DNA of 64,000 nt from Nonomuraea rhodomycinica (GTDB lineage Bacteria; Actinomycetota; Actinomycetes; Streptosporangiales; Streptosporangiaceae). The DNA lies in the NCBI RefSeq assembly GCF_013363995.1, contig NZ_JABWGO010000006.1, positions 413,481 to 477,480 on the forward strand, read 5' to 3'. Every line of letters starts with the position of its first letter. Within the stretch, counting starts at the first letter, position 1. Below are positions 16,125-24,196 of this stretch, one piece after another. The notes beneath the pieces were generated by a model, which saw nothing but the letters and a program-made list of their open reading frames with translations, made no database searches and was not told the origin of the DNA. Both the position numbers and the translations under genes were made by a program.

Positions 16125-17117
16125 CCCGAAGTTGCTGACCCGCAGGACCGCTACCTGGCCGGCCAGCCGCAGGCCCGCCTCGATCCACGACGCCCCCGGC
16201 GCGTGCTTGCGGATGTTGGTCAGCGCCTCGCGCAGCACCCGGTGCAGCGTGGTCATCACCTCGGGCGGCAGCGTGCGGTCGTCGATGCCCTGCCCGATCT
16301 CGAACGCCACCCTCGGCCCGTTCGCCGAGAACCGCTCGGTCAGCTCGCGCAGGTCGGTCAGCGACGTGCCGGGGGTGCGGGCCGCCTCGTCCTCCGCCCG
16401 CAGGACCGTGACCAGGCGCCGCATGGCGCTGAGCGCGTCGCCGCCGGCCCCGGCGATGGCGTCGAGGGCGGGCACCACGGCTTCGGGTTTCGTCTCGGCG
16501 ACCGTGCGGGCCGCCTGCGCCTGGACCACGATGCCGGTGATGTGGTGGGCGACGAGGTCGTGCAGCTCCCGGGCCAGCTCCAAGCGCTCCGACCGGCGTA
16601 CGGCGTGGACGGCCTCGTTGCGGCGTTCCTGCTGGAAACGCAGGTAGCCGCCGATGCCGGCGGCGGTGGACCAGCCGGCGAACAGCAGGAACGAGAACGC
16701 GATCCCGTTCCCGTCGGCCAGGCGCCAGATGCCCTCGGCCATGAGCACGACCAGCGTGACGACGCACAGCACGGCCGCCCGCCGGATCGGCTCCACGTGG
16801 CGCAGCACGCCGATGGTGAGGACGAGCAGCGCGCCGGCCTCGGCCGACCCGGGCGCGCCGGGCGTGGAGGTGGCCGCGAAGACCAGCGTGACGGCGACGG
16901 ACATGCCCGCCATCGCCGCGAACCCCTCCAGCCGCCACCGGCGGCGCAGCGCCACCGCCACCATGCCCGCGGCGCCCGCGAGGGGCACGAGCCACTGCGG
17001 CCCGCCGTCCTTGGCCGCGAGGACGAGGTCCAGCAGCAGCATCATGCCCAGCCAGCCGAGCACGGCGATCTCGCTCAGCCGTCTGATCCAGTACACGATG
17101 CGCTTGCCGTCGGCCAC
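15975..17117 (-). CDS. Orphan sensor histidine kinase (NarL-system/DesK type)
   Basis: 380 residues. Five or six transmembrane helices fill residues 15-155, with no extracellular sensor domain. The HisKA_3 dimerisation box is LARELHDLVAHHITGIV with phosphoacceptor His186. The ATP-binding domain has REALTNIRKHA (N box) and GGGFGLVGMAERVEALGG (G boxes). Such kinases normally pair with a LuxR-type response regulator; none is adjacent, so it is an orphan or its partner lies elsewhere. The gene converges on the AfsR-like regulator and overlaps its 3' end by 150 bases. Divergent from a 69-residue membrane protein. Confidence 0.88.
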   Translation of the reverse strand: MADGKRIVYWIRRLSEIAVLGWLGMMLLLDLVLAAKDGGPQWLVPLAGAAGMVAVALRRRWRLEGFAAMAGMSVAVTLVFAATSTPGAPGSAEAGALLVLTIGVLRHVEPIRRAAVLCVVTLVVLMAEGIWRLADGNGIAFSFLLFAGWSTAAGIGGYLRFQQERRNEAVHAVRRSERLELARELHDLVAHHITGIVVQAQAARTVAETKPEAVVPALDAIAGAGGDALSAMRRLVTVLRAEDEAARTPGTSLTDLRELTERFSANGPRVAFEIGQGIDDRTLPPEVMTTLHRVLREALTNIRKHAPGASWIEAGLRLAGQVAVLRVSNFGSASDPRLARLGGGFGLVGMAERVEALGGRLYAGPTPEGAWEVVAEFPLP

Positions 17118-17257
17118 GCCCTGGAGCCTAGGCCGGAAGTCGGAGTGCCCGTATCGGCCGTTCGGCCGAGCGCCGCGGGCCAGGACCGGCCCTTCAGCGG
17201 AGGCGGCGGCCGGGGCCGGCGGCGGATGCTGGAGGAGTCCGAAAGGGGGACGAGGCC

Positions 17258-17467
17258 ATGGTGGTCATCGGATTCACGTTGCTGGGTGTCGGGCTGGGTG
17301 TCGCGCTGCTGCTCGCGCTGGCCGACCCGGTGCTGCTCTCGCGGATCAACGGGGAGCACGCGGAGGGCGGCAGCGGCCGCCACATCGAGGTGCCGCGCGA
17401 GGAGGCCCGGGTGCTGCGGCTGGCGAAGCGGGACCGCGACGACCGGCACGAGCCCGCCGCCGCCTGA
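17258..17467 (+). CDS. Small single-pass membrane protein
   Basis: 69 residues: one N-terminal transmembrane helix (VVIGFTLLGVGLGVALLLALA), then a charged cytoplasmic tail with EEARVLRLAKRDRDDRHE. ATG 17258 has GAAAGGGGG about 10 bases upstream. It ends 27 bases before metB, so it may be a short upstream partner in the same transcript. No family recognised. Confidence 0.65.
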   Translation: MVVIGFTLLGVGLGVALLLALADPVLLSRINGEHAEGGSGRHIEVPREEARVLRLAKRDRDDRHEPAAA

Positions 17468-17494
17468 CGCCGGGTGTCCGTTACCGTGGGGCCT

Positions 17495-18634
17495 ATGACG
17501 AACGGTTTCGAAACCCTGGCGATCCACGCAGGTCAGGAGCCCGACCCGCTGACCGGCGCGGTCGTGCCGCCCATCTACGCGACGTCCACGTACAAGCAGG
17601 ACGGCGTCGGCGGCCTGCGCTCCGGATACGAGTACAGTCGCTCGGCCAACCCCACGCGCACGGCGCTGGAGGAGGCGCTGGCGGCGGTCGAGGGCGGGGC
17701 GCGCGGGCTGGCCTTCGCCTCGGGCCTGGCGGCCGAGGACACCCTGCTGCGCACGGTGTGCAAGCCGCAGGACCACGTCATCATCCCCAACGACGCCTAC
17801 GGCGGCACCTACCGGCTGTTCGCCAAGGTCAACTCCCGCTGGGACCTCCACTTCGACCCGGTGCCGCTCGGCGACCTCGACGCGGTGGCGTCGGCGATGA
17901 CGCAGAAGACCCGCGTCGTGTGGGTGGAGACGCCGACCAACCCGCTGCTCGGCATCGCCGACATCGCGGCCCTGGCCCAGCTCGCCCACGACAACGGGTC
18001 GCTGCTGGTCGTGGACAACACCTTCGCCTCGCCGTACCTCCAGCAGCCGCTGGCGCTGGGCGCCGACGTGGTCGTCCACTCCACCACCAAGTACGTCGGC
18101 GGCCACTCCGACGTGGTCGGCGGCGCCCTGATCGCGGCCGACCGCGGGCTCGGCGACGAGCTGGCCTACCACCAGAACGCCATGGGCGCGGTCGCCGGGC
18201 CGTTCGACTCCTGGCTCACGCTGCGCGGGCTGAAGACGCTCGGCGTGCGCATGGACCGCCACTGCGACAACGCCGAGCGCGTGGTCGACCTCCTGCTCGC
18301 CCACCCGCGGGTCACCCAGGTGCTCTACCCGGGGCTGGAGGAGCACCCGGGGCACGAGGCGGCGGCCAAGCAGATGAAGCGGTTCGGCGGCATGGTGTCC
18401 TTCCGCGTCGAGGGCGGCGAGGAGGCGGCGGTCGAGGTGTGCAACCGGGCCGAGCTGTTCACGCTGGGCGAGTCGCTGGGCGGCGTCGAGTCGCTGATCG
18501 AGCACCCCGGCCGCATGACGCACGCGTCCGCGGCCGGCTCGCCGCTGGAGGTGCCCGCCGACCTGGTGCGGCTGTCGGTCGGCATCGAGACGATCGACGA
18601 CCTGCTCGCCGACCTGACCCGGGCGCTGGGCTGA
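17495..18634 (+). CDS. metB: Cystathionine gamma-synthase / gamma-lyase (MetB type)
   Basis: 379-residue Cys/Met-metabolism PLP enzyme. The Schiff-base lysine is Lys199 in HSTTKYVGGHSD. SGYEYSRSANPTR (phosphate-binding Tyr/Arg of the neighbouring subunit) lies at 43-55 and the C-terminal ESLGGVESLIEHPGRMTHAS gives substrate carboxylate binding. It makes cystathionine from an activated homoserine and cysteine, or cleaves cystathionine; sequence alone does not fix direction. Mycobacterial MetB sits two genes after cbs; here unrelated genes separate them. ATG 17495 chosen; the frame reaches to 17474. Confidence 0.92.
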   Translation: MTNGFETLAIHAGQEPDPLTGAVVPPIYATSTYKQDGVGGLRSGYEYSRSANPTRTALEEALAAVEGGARGLAFASGLAAEDTLLRTVCKPQDHVIIPNDAYGGTYRLFAKVNSRWDLHFDPVPLGDLDAVASAMTQKTRVVWVETPTNPLLGIADIAALAQLAHDNGSLLVVDNTFASPYLQQPLALGADVVVHSTTKYVGGHSDVVGGALIAADRGLGDELAYHQNAMGAVAGPFDSWLTLRGLKTLGVRMDRHCDNAERVVDLLLAHPRVTQVLYPGLEEHPGHEAAAKQMKRFGGMVSFRVEGGEEAAVEVCNRAELFTLGESLGGVESLIEHPGRMTHASAAGSPLEVPADLVRLSVGIETIDDLLADLTRALG

Positions 18635-18659
18635 CCCGGGCGCCCGGGGCGGCCGGCGC

Positions 18660-19091
18660 CTACCTGGGCACCACCATCAGGAAGAGGATGACGAGCCAGA
18701 TCACCGCCAGCAGCCCGCTGATGGCGGCGATCCGGCCGTTCTGCACCTTCGCGTCGTCCTGCGCGTCGGGGCTGGCGAGCACCCGTACGGCGGCGCGCAG
18801 GTCGCGGTCGATGAGCACGATGAGCACGATGGCCACGATGAACAGCGTCATCGACGCCGTCATGTACCACTTGCCGAGGATCGCGCCGCCCACGGCCGCG
18901 CCGAGCGCGATGCCGAACACCAGGACACCCAGCGACGCGACGCCGTAGATGCGGGTCGTGCGCTGGATGTTCTGCAGGACGGGCACGTTCTTGGCCCGGA
19001 TGGCGCGGGGCGCGGCCATGGTGACCGCGGTGAGCGGGCCCACGGTGAAGATCGCGAAGCCGATGTGCAGCCAGAGAAGCAGGGACGACAT
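18660..19091 (-). CDS. Four-helix membrane protein (DUF2269-like)
   Basis: 143 residues with four hydrophobic helices: LLLWLHIGFAIFTVGPLTAV, IYGVASLGVLVFGIALGAAVG, TASMTLFIVAIVLIVLID and AAISGLLAVIWLVILFLMVV. The opening W-LHIGFAIFTVGPL is reminiscent of DUF2269-type membrane proteins. Function unknown. Its ATG lies 10 bases after the stop of the 47-residue protein just upstream, so the two form an operon. Confidence 0.72.
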   Translation of the reverse strand: MSSLLLWLHIGFAIFTVGPLTAVTMAAPRAIRAKNVPVLQNIQRTTRIYGVASLGVLVFGIALGAAVGGAILGKWYMTASMTLFIVAIVLIVLIDRDLRAAVRVLASPDAQDDAKVQNGRIAAISGLLAVIWLVILFLMVVPR

Positions 19092-19101
19092 GTCGCTGAG
19101 A

Positions 19102-19245
19102 CTAGTCCCCGGCGATCTCGACCGTGGGCTCGACACCCAGCGGCGCCTCGGCGCAGTCTTTGCCGTCGGGGGAGCAGCGCGTGACGAGTTCGGTGGCGAC
19201 CACGGCCACCACCATGAGAACGATCAATACGATCATGGCGAACAT
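19102..19245 (-). CDS. 47-residue single-pass membrane protein
   Basis: Short gene easily missed: ATG at 19245 is preceded by GGAAGGAGGGGAGCCAA, one of the strongest ribosome sites in the window. The product starts with a transmembrane helix MFAMIVLIVLMVVAVVATEL, followed by an outside-type segment with two cysteines (TRCSPDGKDCAEA) and an acidic end. The next gene starts 10 bases downstream. A possible small subunit of that four-helix protein. The two cysteines could form a disulphide. Confidence 0.7.
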   Translation of the reverse strand: MFAMIVLIVLMVVAVVATELVTRCSPDGKDCAEAPLGVEPTVEIAGD

Positions 19246-19268
19246 TTGGCTCCCCTCCTTCCCCGCCG

Positions 19269-19287
19269 CGGACGTAAATATCGTCCG
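19269..19287. promoter_or_regulatory. Inverted repeat CGGACG-N7-CGTCCG in divergent promoter
   Basis: CGGACG / CGTCCG with AT-rich centre TAAATAT, between the divergent small membrane operon and the DUF6292 gene. Position and symmetry suggest a repressor site for one or both promoters. Factor unknown. Confidence 0.4.
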
Positions 19288-19385
19288 TAATGACTAGACG
19301 GTGTGGCAACGGAATAAGTTCGGCCCGGGTATGGTTGGGGACCGTCCCACTTTTCTCACCCTTTGGACACATGGGGGTGTCTTCC

Positions 19386-19808
19386 GTGGCCATCAGGCAT
19401 GTCGAGCCGTACACCGACGAATGGCTGAAGCAGCCGGCCTGCTACGCGCGCCTCGTCGTCGAACAGCTCGGCACCGAGGTCTCCGACTGGTGGGAGGGTC
19501 CGTGCGACCCCCGCGCCGTCACCGTGCGGCTCGCCGACGGCACCGCCCTGGTGTGGGACGAGGAGAGCGGCTGGCGACTCGGCCGCTACGTCGGCGGCGG
19601 CTCCGGCCGGCACACCGAGCTGTCGGGCGTCCGCTACCTGGGCGGCGGGCTGCTGCCCCGGCCGGAGCGGGTGCCGGCGGCGCTCACCGACGCCCGCGAG
19701 GGCGTGGGCTCCAGCACCGCCTGGCGCCCCTGCTACCGCTCCCACCGCAACTGCCGCGACGGCTTCGACGTCGCCCTCGACTTCTACACCCGGCTCGTCG
19801 ACGCCTGA
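19386..19808 (+). CDS. DUF6292 family protein
   Basis: About 140 residues with VEPYTDEWLKQPACYARLVVEQLG, then WWEGPCDPRAVTVRLADGTALVWDEESGWRLG and a Trp-rich GSSTAWRPCYR. This matches a small actinobacterial protein family (DUF6292) often present in several copies per genome and of unknown function. GTG 19386 has GGGGG 8 bases upstream; ATG 19371 is in the same frame and also possible. Four cysteines are present, but no metal motif is obvious. Confidence 0.65.
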   Translation: MAIRHVEPYTDEWLKQPACYARLVVEQLGTEVSDWWEGPCDPRAVTVRLADGTALVWDEESGWRLGRYVGGGSGRHTELSGVRYLGGGLLPRPERVPAALTDAREGVGSSTAWRPCYRSHRNCRDGFDVALDFYTRLVDA

Positions 19809-19831
19809 CCGTCCCGGTCCGGCGGACCAGG

Positions 19832-21802
19832 TCAGCGGGCCCGGCGCAGCCGCAGGAAGTCGCTGACCACGTACTCGCCGAGCCGCTCGGCGCTGGGGGA
19901 GAAGACCCGCCCGCCGTTCCTGCGGGCCACCTCGTCCACGAACTCCTTCAGCCGCTCGTCGGCCGCCAGCATGAAGACGTTGAGCGTCGCCCGCCGCCTG
20001 GTCATCTTGTCGACCTCGGCCAGCGTCAGCTCCAGCGTCTCGGCCGAGGGCGGCCACTCGAACGCCGAGTGCCCGTTGCGCATCAGGTGCGCCGTCGGCT
20101 CGCCGTCCGTGACCACCAGCACCACCGGCTCGAAGTCGGGGTGCCGGTCGAGGTGGCGGCCCGCGATGAGCAGCGCGTGGTGCAGGTTGGTGCCCTGGAC
20201 CATGTCCCAGTCGAGGCCCGCCAGCTCGTCCGGCTGCAGCACGCGCGCGTAGTTGGAGAACCCGATGATCTGCACGGCGTCCTGCGGGAACTTCGAGGCC
20301 ACCAGCGCCTGCAGGGCCAGCGCGGTCTGCTTGGCCGCCGCCCAGGTGCCGCGCAACGCCATCGAGTACGACAGGTCGACCAGCAGGCAGACGGCCGCTG
20401 CGCTGCGCCGCTCGGTCTCGGCCACCTCGAAGTCGTCCACCGACAGCCGCACCGCGGAACCCGCGGTCCCCCGGGCCTGGCGCAGGCCGCCGTTGCGGAC
20501 GCCGTTGACCAGCGTGCGCACCACGTCGATGGGCTGCTCGTCGCCGAAGCGCCACGGCCGCGACGAGCCGGTCAGCTCACCCGCCGCGCCCGCGTCGCGC
20601 TGGTCGTGGTCGCCGCGCCGTCCCGCGTCCAGCGAGGAGAACACCCGGCGCAGCGCGGTCTCGCCGAGCCGCCGCACCGCCTTGGGGGTGAGCTCCAGCT
20701 TTCCCCTGCGGCGCAGCAGGTAGCCCTGCTCCTCCAGCTCGCGCTCGATCCGGCGCAGCGCCTCCAGGTCGTCCACCGCCGAACGGCCGAGGGCCCGGCG
20801 GACCGCGGCCTCGTCGATGTCGTCGAGCCGGGCCCCCGGGTAGTCCTGGCGCAGCGCCGACTCCAGCCGGGTCAGGTCGGCCAGCTCCTCCAGCGCCGAG
20901 ACCGCGTCGCCCATGCCCAGCGGCTCCTCGCCGCTGAGCCGTTCGGGGGTGTTCCAGGCCAGGTCGGGGCGGCGGGCGTAGAGCGACTCGCCGAGCCGGC
21001 GCATCTGGTCGGACAGCCCCGCCTGGTCGAGCGTCTGGTTGATGAGGTTGTTGAGCTCCTCGCGCTGGGCGGGCGTCATCGAGGCCAGCATGCGCTGCGT
21101 GGCGGCGGCGCGGCGGGCCAGGATGTCGACGAGCTCCTCCAGGTCGCGCGGGTGCTCGGGGAACAGGTCGCCGTACTTGTCCATGAAAGCGGCGAAGTCG
21201 TCTGGCGTGTGCTCGCCCCTGGCGTCCTTGTCGAGCATGTCGTTGAGGTCGGCCATCATCTGCCGGACCCGCTCCATGGCCGCCGGGTCGGGGTCGGCCA
21301 GCGCGTCGCGCAGCCCCCGGAACTGGCTGTCGAGCACCTCGCGCCGCAGCAGGTCGCGCAGCTCCTCGAACGTCCGCCTGGCGGCGGCCGAGCGCCACTC
21401 GTACGAGCTCAGCTCCTGGATGGCGCTCGCCGTGTCGTCGGGCAGCGCGTCGAGCTCGCTCTCGCGCAGCCGCGCGTCGTCGGACGGGTCGGGGAACAGC
21501 TCGGCCCGCTCCTGGCCGATGGCCTTGTCGAGCAGGGCGCGGGCATGTTCGAGGGTGCCGTCGAGGCGGCCGCTCTCGCGCAGCTCGCGGCGGCGGCGGC
21601 GCACCTCGCGCAGCATGTCGTCGAGGCCCTTGCGGTCGTGCGCGCCGGGCAGGCCGCGCTTGAGCAGGTCACGCAGGGCGTGGACGGGGGTGGAGCCGGA
21701 CAGGATGGCGTCGCCCATCTCGTCCAGCGCCGCCCGCACGTCGTACGGCGGGGCCAGGGGGTCGGGGCCGTCGTGGTACTCGCCATAGCGGTAGGCCATC
21801 AC
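19832..21802 (-). CDS. VWA-domain protein, partner of MoxR-type ATPase
   Basis: 656 residues. The first 400 or so are a charged helical region rich in Arg/Glu/Asp (RRRRRELRESGRL, MTPAQREELNNLIN). The C-terminal von Willebrand A domain has an intact MIDAS DLSYSM near residue 475, with TNLHHALLIAGRHL and VVTDGEPTAHL supplying the other metal ligands. MoxR ATPase plus VWA protein pairs act as chaperone-like machines that load cofactors or remodel complexes; the ATPase gene is two genes upstream. Similar to the M. tuberculosis Rv0958/Rv0959 pair (memory). Client unknown. Confidence 0.85.
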   Translation of the reverse strand: MMAYRYGEYHDGPDPLAPPYDVRAALDEMGDAILSGSTPVHALRDLLKRGLPGAHDRKGLDDMLREVRRRRRELRESGRLDGTLEHARALLDKAIGQERAELFPDPSDDARLRESELDALPDDTASAIQELSSYEWRSAAARRTFEELRDLLRREVLDSQFRGLRDALADPDPAAMERVRQMMADLNDMLDKDARGEHTPDDFAAFMDKYGDLFPEHPRDLEELVDILARRAAATQRMLASMTPAQREELNNLINQTLDQAGLSDQMRRLGESLYARRPDLAWNTPERLSGEEPLGMGDAVSALEELADLTRLESALRQDYPGARLDDIDEAAVRRALGRSAVDDLEALRRIERELEEQGYLLRRRGKLELTPKAVRRLGETALRRVFSSLDAGRRGDHDQRDAGAAGELTGSSRPWRFGDEQPIDVVRTLVNGVRNGGLRQARGTAGSAVRLSVDDFEVAETERRSAAAVCLLVDLSYSMALRGTWAAAKQTALALQALVASKFPQDAVQIIGFSNYARVLQPDELAGLDWDMVQGTNLHHALLIAGRHLDRHPDFEPVVLVVTDGEPTAHLMRNGHSAFEWPPSAETLELTLAEVDKMTRRRATLNVFMLAADERLKEFVDEVARRNGGRVFSPSAERLGEYVVSDFLRLRRAR

Positions 21803-21829
21803 GGACCCACGCTAACCCCACGGGCCCGC

Positions 21830-22579
21830 TCACGCGTCCCCGTAGACCTCCCAGACCTGCTGGACCTCCTCGGTGACGGGCACGTAGTCGATCTGGACCG
21901 CCACCGGGTGCCGGGCGCCCTTGAGCGCCCTGACCAGGTCGGCCGCCGTGCAGCTCTTGCGGCCGAGACCGTTCCGGCCGGCGTTGACGGGGGCGCCGGC
22001 CAGCCACTTGTCGCCGCACCCGCGCGTCACGCGGCTGAACGACACCGCCCCGGTGTGGCCGAGCCACACGGTACGGCCGGCGCGGGTGAACAGCACGGCC
22101 GAGTCCCCGGCCCACCGGAGCGTGCCCCGTTCGACCCGGGACGGCGACGGCTGGGCGAGGACCTCGCTGACCGTGACCGCCCGTCCGTCGCGGTGCTCGA
22201 CGCGCACCGGCACCGGGCCGCGCCGGAGGCTGTCGGCCAGGTCGTCGGGGGTGCACCGGGTGGTGCCGCGGCCCTTGCCGTCGATCGCGACCCGGCCCTC
22301 GGTCTCCTTGAGGTCGCAGGCCACGGTGACGCGGCGGTAGGCGGCCCCGGTGTAGGCGAGCCGGAGCGGCCGGGCGCCGGCGAGGGCCGTGAAGCGGTGC
22401 AGCGGCCGGCGGTACTTGGCGGCGCGGGGCGTGAGGCGCAGCGTGCCGGCGCCGTCGGCCCAGGCGTAGCCGTACACCGCCTCCGTCCGTCCGGTCGTGG
22501 TGGCGGCGGCGGCGGGCGCCGCGGGCGCGCACAGGAGAGCGCACAGGGCGAGGGCTGTGGCGTGGGCGAGCAGGCGCAT
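21830..22579 (-). CDS. Secreted protein between MoxR ATPase and VWA genes
   Basis: 249 residues with a Sec signal peptide (MRLLAHATALALCALLCAPAA...AAA). The mature part contains two similar halves: AYRRVTVACDLKETEGRVAI...RCTPDDLADSLRRG and SFSRVTRGCGDKWL...KSCTAADLVRALKG. This suggests an internal duplication, each half with paired cysteines and a Leu-rich helix. ATG 22579 is chosen because the signal peptide begins there. I recognise no family. It interrupts the ATPase/VWA pair on the same strand, only 27 bases from the VWA start. Confidence 0.72.
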   Translation of the reverse strand: MRLLAHATALALCALLCAPAAPAAAATTTGRTEAVYGYAWADGAGTLRLTPRAAKYRRPLHRFTALAGARPLRLAYTGAAYRRVTVACDLKETEGRVAIDGKGRGTTRCTPDDLADSLRRGPVPVRVEHRDGRAVTVSEVLAQPSPSRVERGTLRWAGDSAVLFTRAGRTVWLGHTGAVSFSRVTRGCGDKWLAGAPVNAGRNGLGRKSCTAADLVRALKGARHPVAVQIDYVPVTEEVQQVWEVYGDA

Positions 22580-22642
22580 GGGCGGGTCCCCCCGGTCAGA
22601 GTGCTGGATCATCCACTCTGACGCGGGAGAGGCCCCCGATGT

Positions 22643-24034
22643 TCACGTGCGGTAGACGGTCATCCCGTCGAGGTCGTCCTTGGACAGCCGGCGCATGAGG
22701 TAAAGGCCCTCCAGGGCGAACTCCAGCGCCGCCGCCGCGTGCCCCGGCGACTCCTCGCCCTCGCCCATGCCCAGCCGCGACATGATCTTGGCGAGGCCCT
22801 CGACCGGGCCGATGCGGCGCAGCAGCTCGCCGGCCGGCACCAGCGCGCCGGACTCCACCTGGTTGCCCTGGGCGAACTTGTCGGTCAGCGCCGACAGGTC
22901 CATCCCGCCCAGCCGGCTCCGGAACGTCTCGGCCGTGGCCCGGCGCAGCAGGTGGGCGAGGATTTCGGTCTCCCGGCCCTCCTCGCTGACCTCGAACTCC
23001 ACCTTGCCGCGCAGGCTGTGGACCACGCAGGGCAGGTCGCACACCCGGGTGACCGGCCGCTCCTCGCCGGTGATCGCGGCCCTGCGCACGGCGGAGGCGG
23101 CCGCGGTCTCGGCGGCGGCGATGGAGAAGCGCGCCGAGACGCCCGAACGGGCGTCGACGGAGGTGGACTCGCGGACCAGGCGGGTGAACCGGGCGATGGT
23201 CTCGACCAGGTGCTCCGGCACGTCGGCCCCGATGTCGGGCGTCGACTCCTGCCGGATCAGCGCCAGCTCGTCCTCGACCGTCAGCGGGTAGTGGGTGCGC
23301 ACCTCCGCCCCGAACCGGTCCTTCAGCGGCGTGATGATCCGGCCGCGGTTGGTGTAGTCCTCCGGGTTGGCGCTGGCGATGAGCAGGACGTCCAGCGGGA
23401 GCCGCAGGTTGTAGCCGCGTACCTGGATGTCGCGCTCTTCCAGCACGTTGAGCAGGGCGACCTGGATGCGCTCGGCCAGGTCGGGCAGCTCGTTGACGGA
23501 GAAGACGCCCCGGTTGGTGCGCGGGACCAGCCCGTAGTGGACGGTCTCCGGGTCGCCCAGCCGCCGCCCCTCGGCGATCTTGATGGGGTCGACGTCGCCG
23601 ATCAGGTCGCCCACGGACGTGTCGGGCGTCGCCAGCTTCTCGCCGTAGCGCTCGTCCCGGTGCTTCCACGCGACGGGCAGCTCGTCGCCCAGCTCCTCGG
23701 CGAGGGCGCGGCAGCGCGTGCAGACCGGCGCGTACGGATGGTCGTTGATCTCACAGCCCTCGACGACCGGGGTCCACTCGTCGAGCAGCCCGGTCACCGT
23801 GCGGATCAGCCGGGTCTTGCCCTGGCCGCGCTCACCGAGGAGGACCAGGTCGTGCCCGGCGAGCAGCGCCCGCTCGAGGTGGGGCAGGACGGTGTCGTCG
23901 AAGCCCACGATGCCTGGAAAGCGGGGCTCGCCCGCCCTCAGCCTGGCCAGCAGGTTCTCGCGGACCTCTGCTTTCACGGTGCGATGAACGTGACCGCTTT
24001 CTCGCAACTCGCGGAGATTTAGAGGCTGATGCAC
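22643..24034 (-). CDS. MoxR/ChlI-type AAA+ ATPase
   Basis: 463 residues. After NLRELRESGHVHRTVKAEVRENLLARL (N-terminal helices conserved in actinobacterial homologues, supporting ATG 24034) come Walker A GERGQGKT (67-74), a Zn-like knuckle CEINDHPYAPVCTRCR, GVFSVNELPDL (Walker B region ending in LNVLEERDIQ), sensor 1 ASANPEDYTNRG and a lid domain. Magnesium-chelatase-like ATPase expected to work with the downstream VWA protein; the pair probably remodels or metal-loads a target complex. The CxxC-type knuckle inserted in the ATPase is worth noting. Confidence 0.87.
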   Translation of the reverse strand: MHQPLNLRELRESGHVHRTVKAEVRENLLARLRAGEPRFPGIVGFDDTVLPHLERALLAGHDLVLLGERGQGKTRLIRTVTGLLDEWTPVVEGCEINDHPYAPVCTRCRALAEELGDELPVAWKHRDERYGEKLATPDTSVGDLIGDVDPIKIAEGRRLGDPETVHYGLVPRTNRGVFSVNELPDLAERIQVALLNVLEERDIQVRGYNLRLPLDVLLIASANPEDYTNRGRIITPLKDRFGAEVRTHYPLTVEDELALIRQESTPDIGADVPEHLVETIARFTRLVRESTSVDARSGVSARFSIAAAETAAASAVRRAAITGEERPVTRVCDLPCVVHSLRGKVEFEVSEEGRETEILAHLLRRATAETFRSRLGGMDLSALTDKFAQGNQVESGALVPAGELLRRIGPVEGLAKIMSRLGMGEGEESPGHAAAALEFALEGLYLMRRLSKDDLDGMTVYRT

Positions 24035-24196
24035 GGGATCGAGACTACGTCCCCCGGCACGAATGCGGCAGAGGTTTCGCGTCCGGCGCAGATTACGGAT
24101 CTTGAGGATTGAGTGACGCGTTGTGTGCGTGCTTGTTCCTTTAGTGGGGAGAATCGGAGCCTAGGGAACTTGGAGCTGCCGAGGGAGGCGGGAAGC

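Noticed and set aside
13892..16138. Long plus-strand frame within the AfsR-type gene
   Set aside because: Low-complexity Arg/Gly/Pro product; the BTAD/STAND frame has all motifs.
19301..22621. Plus-strand open frame of 1106 codons opposite the VWA gene
   Set aside because: Arg/Pro/Gly-rich composition of a shadow frame in GC-rich DNA; the opposite strand has clear VWA motifs.
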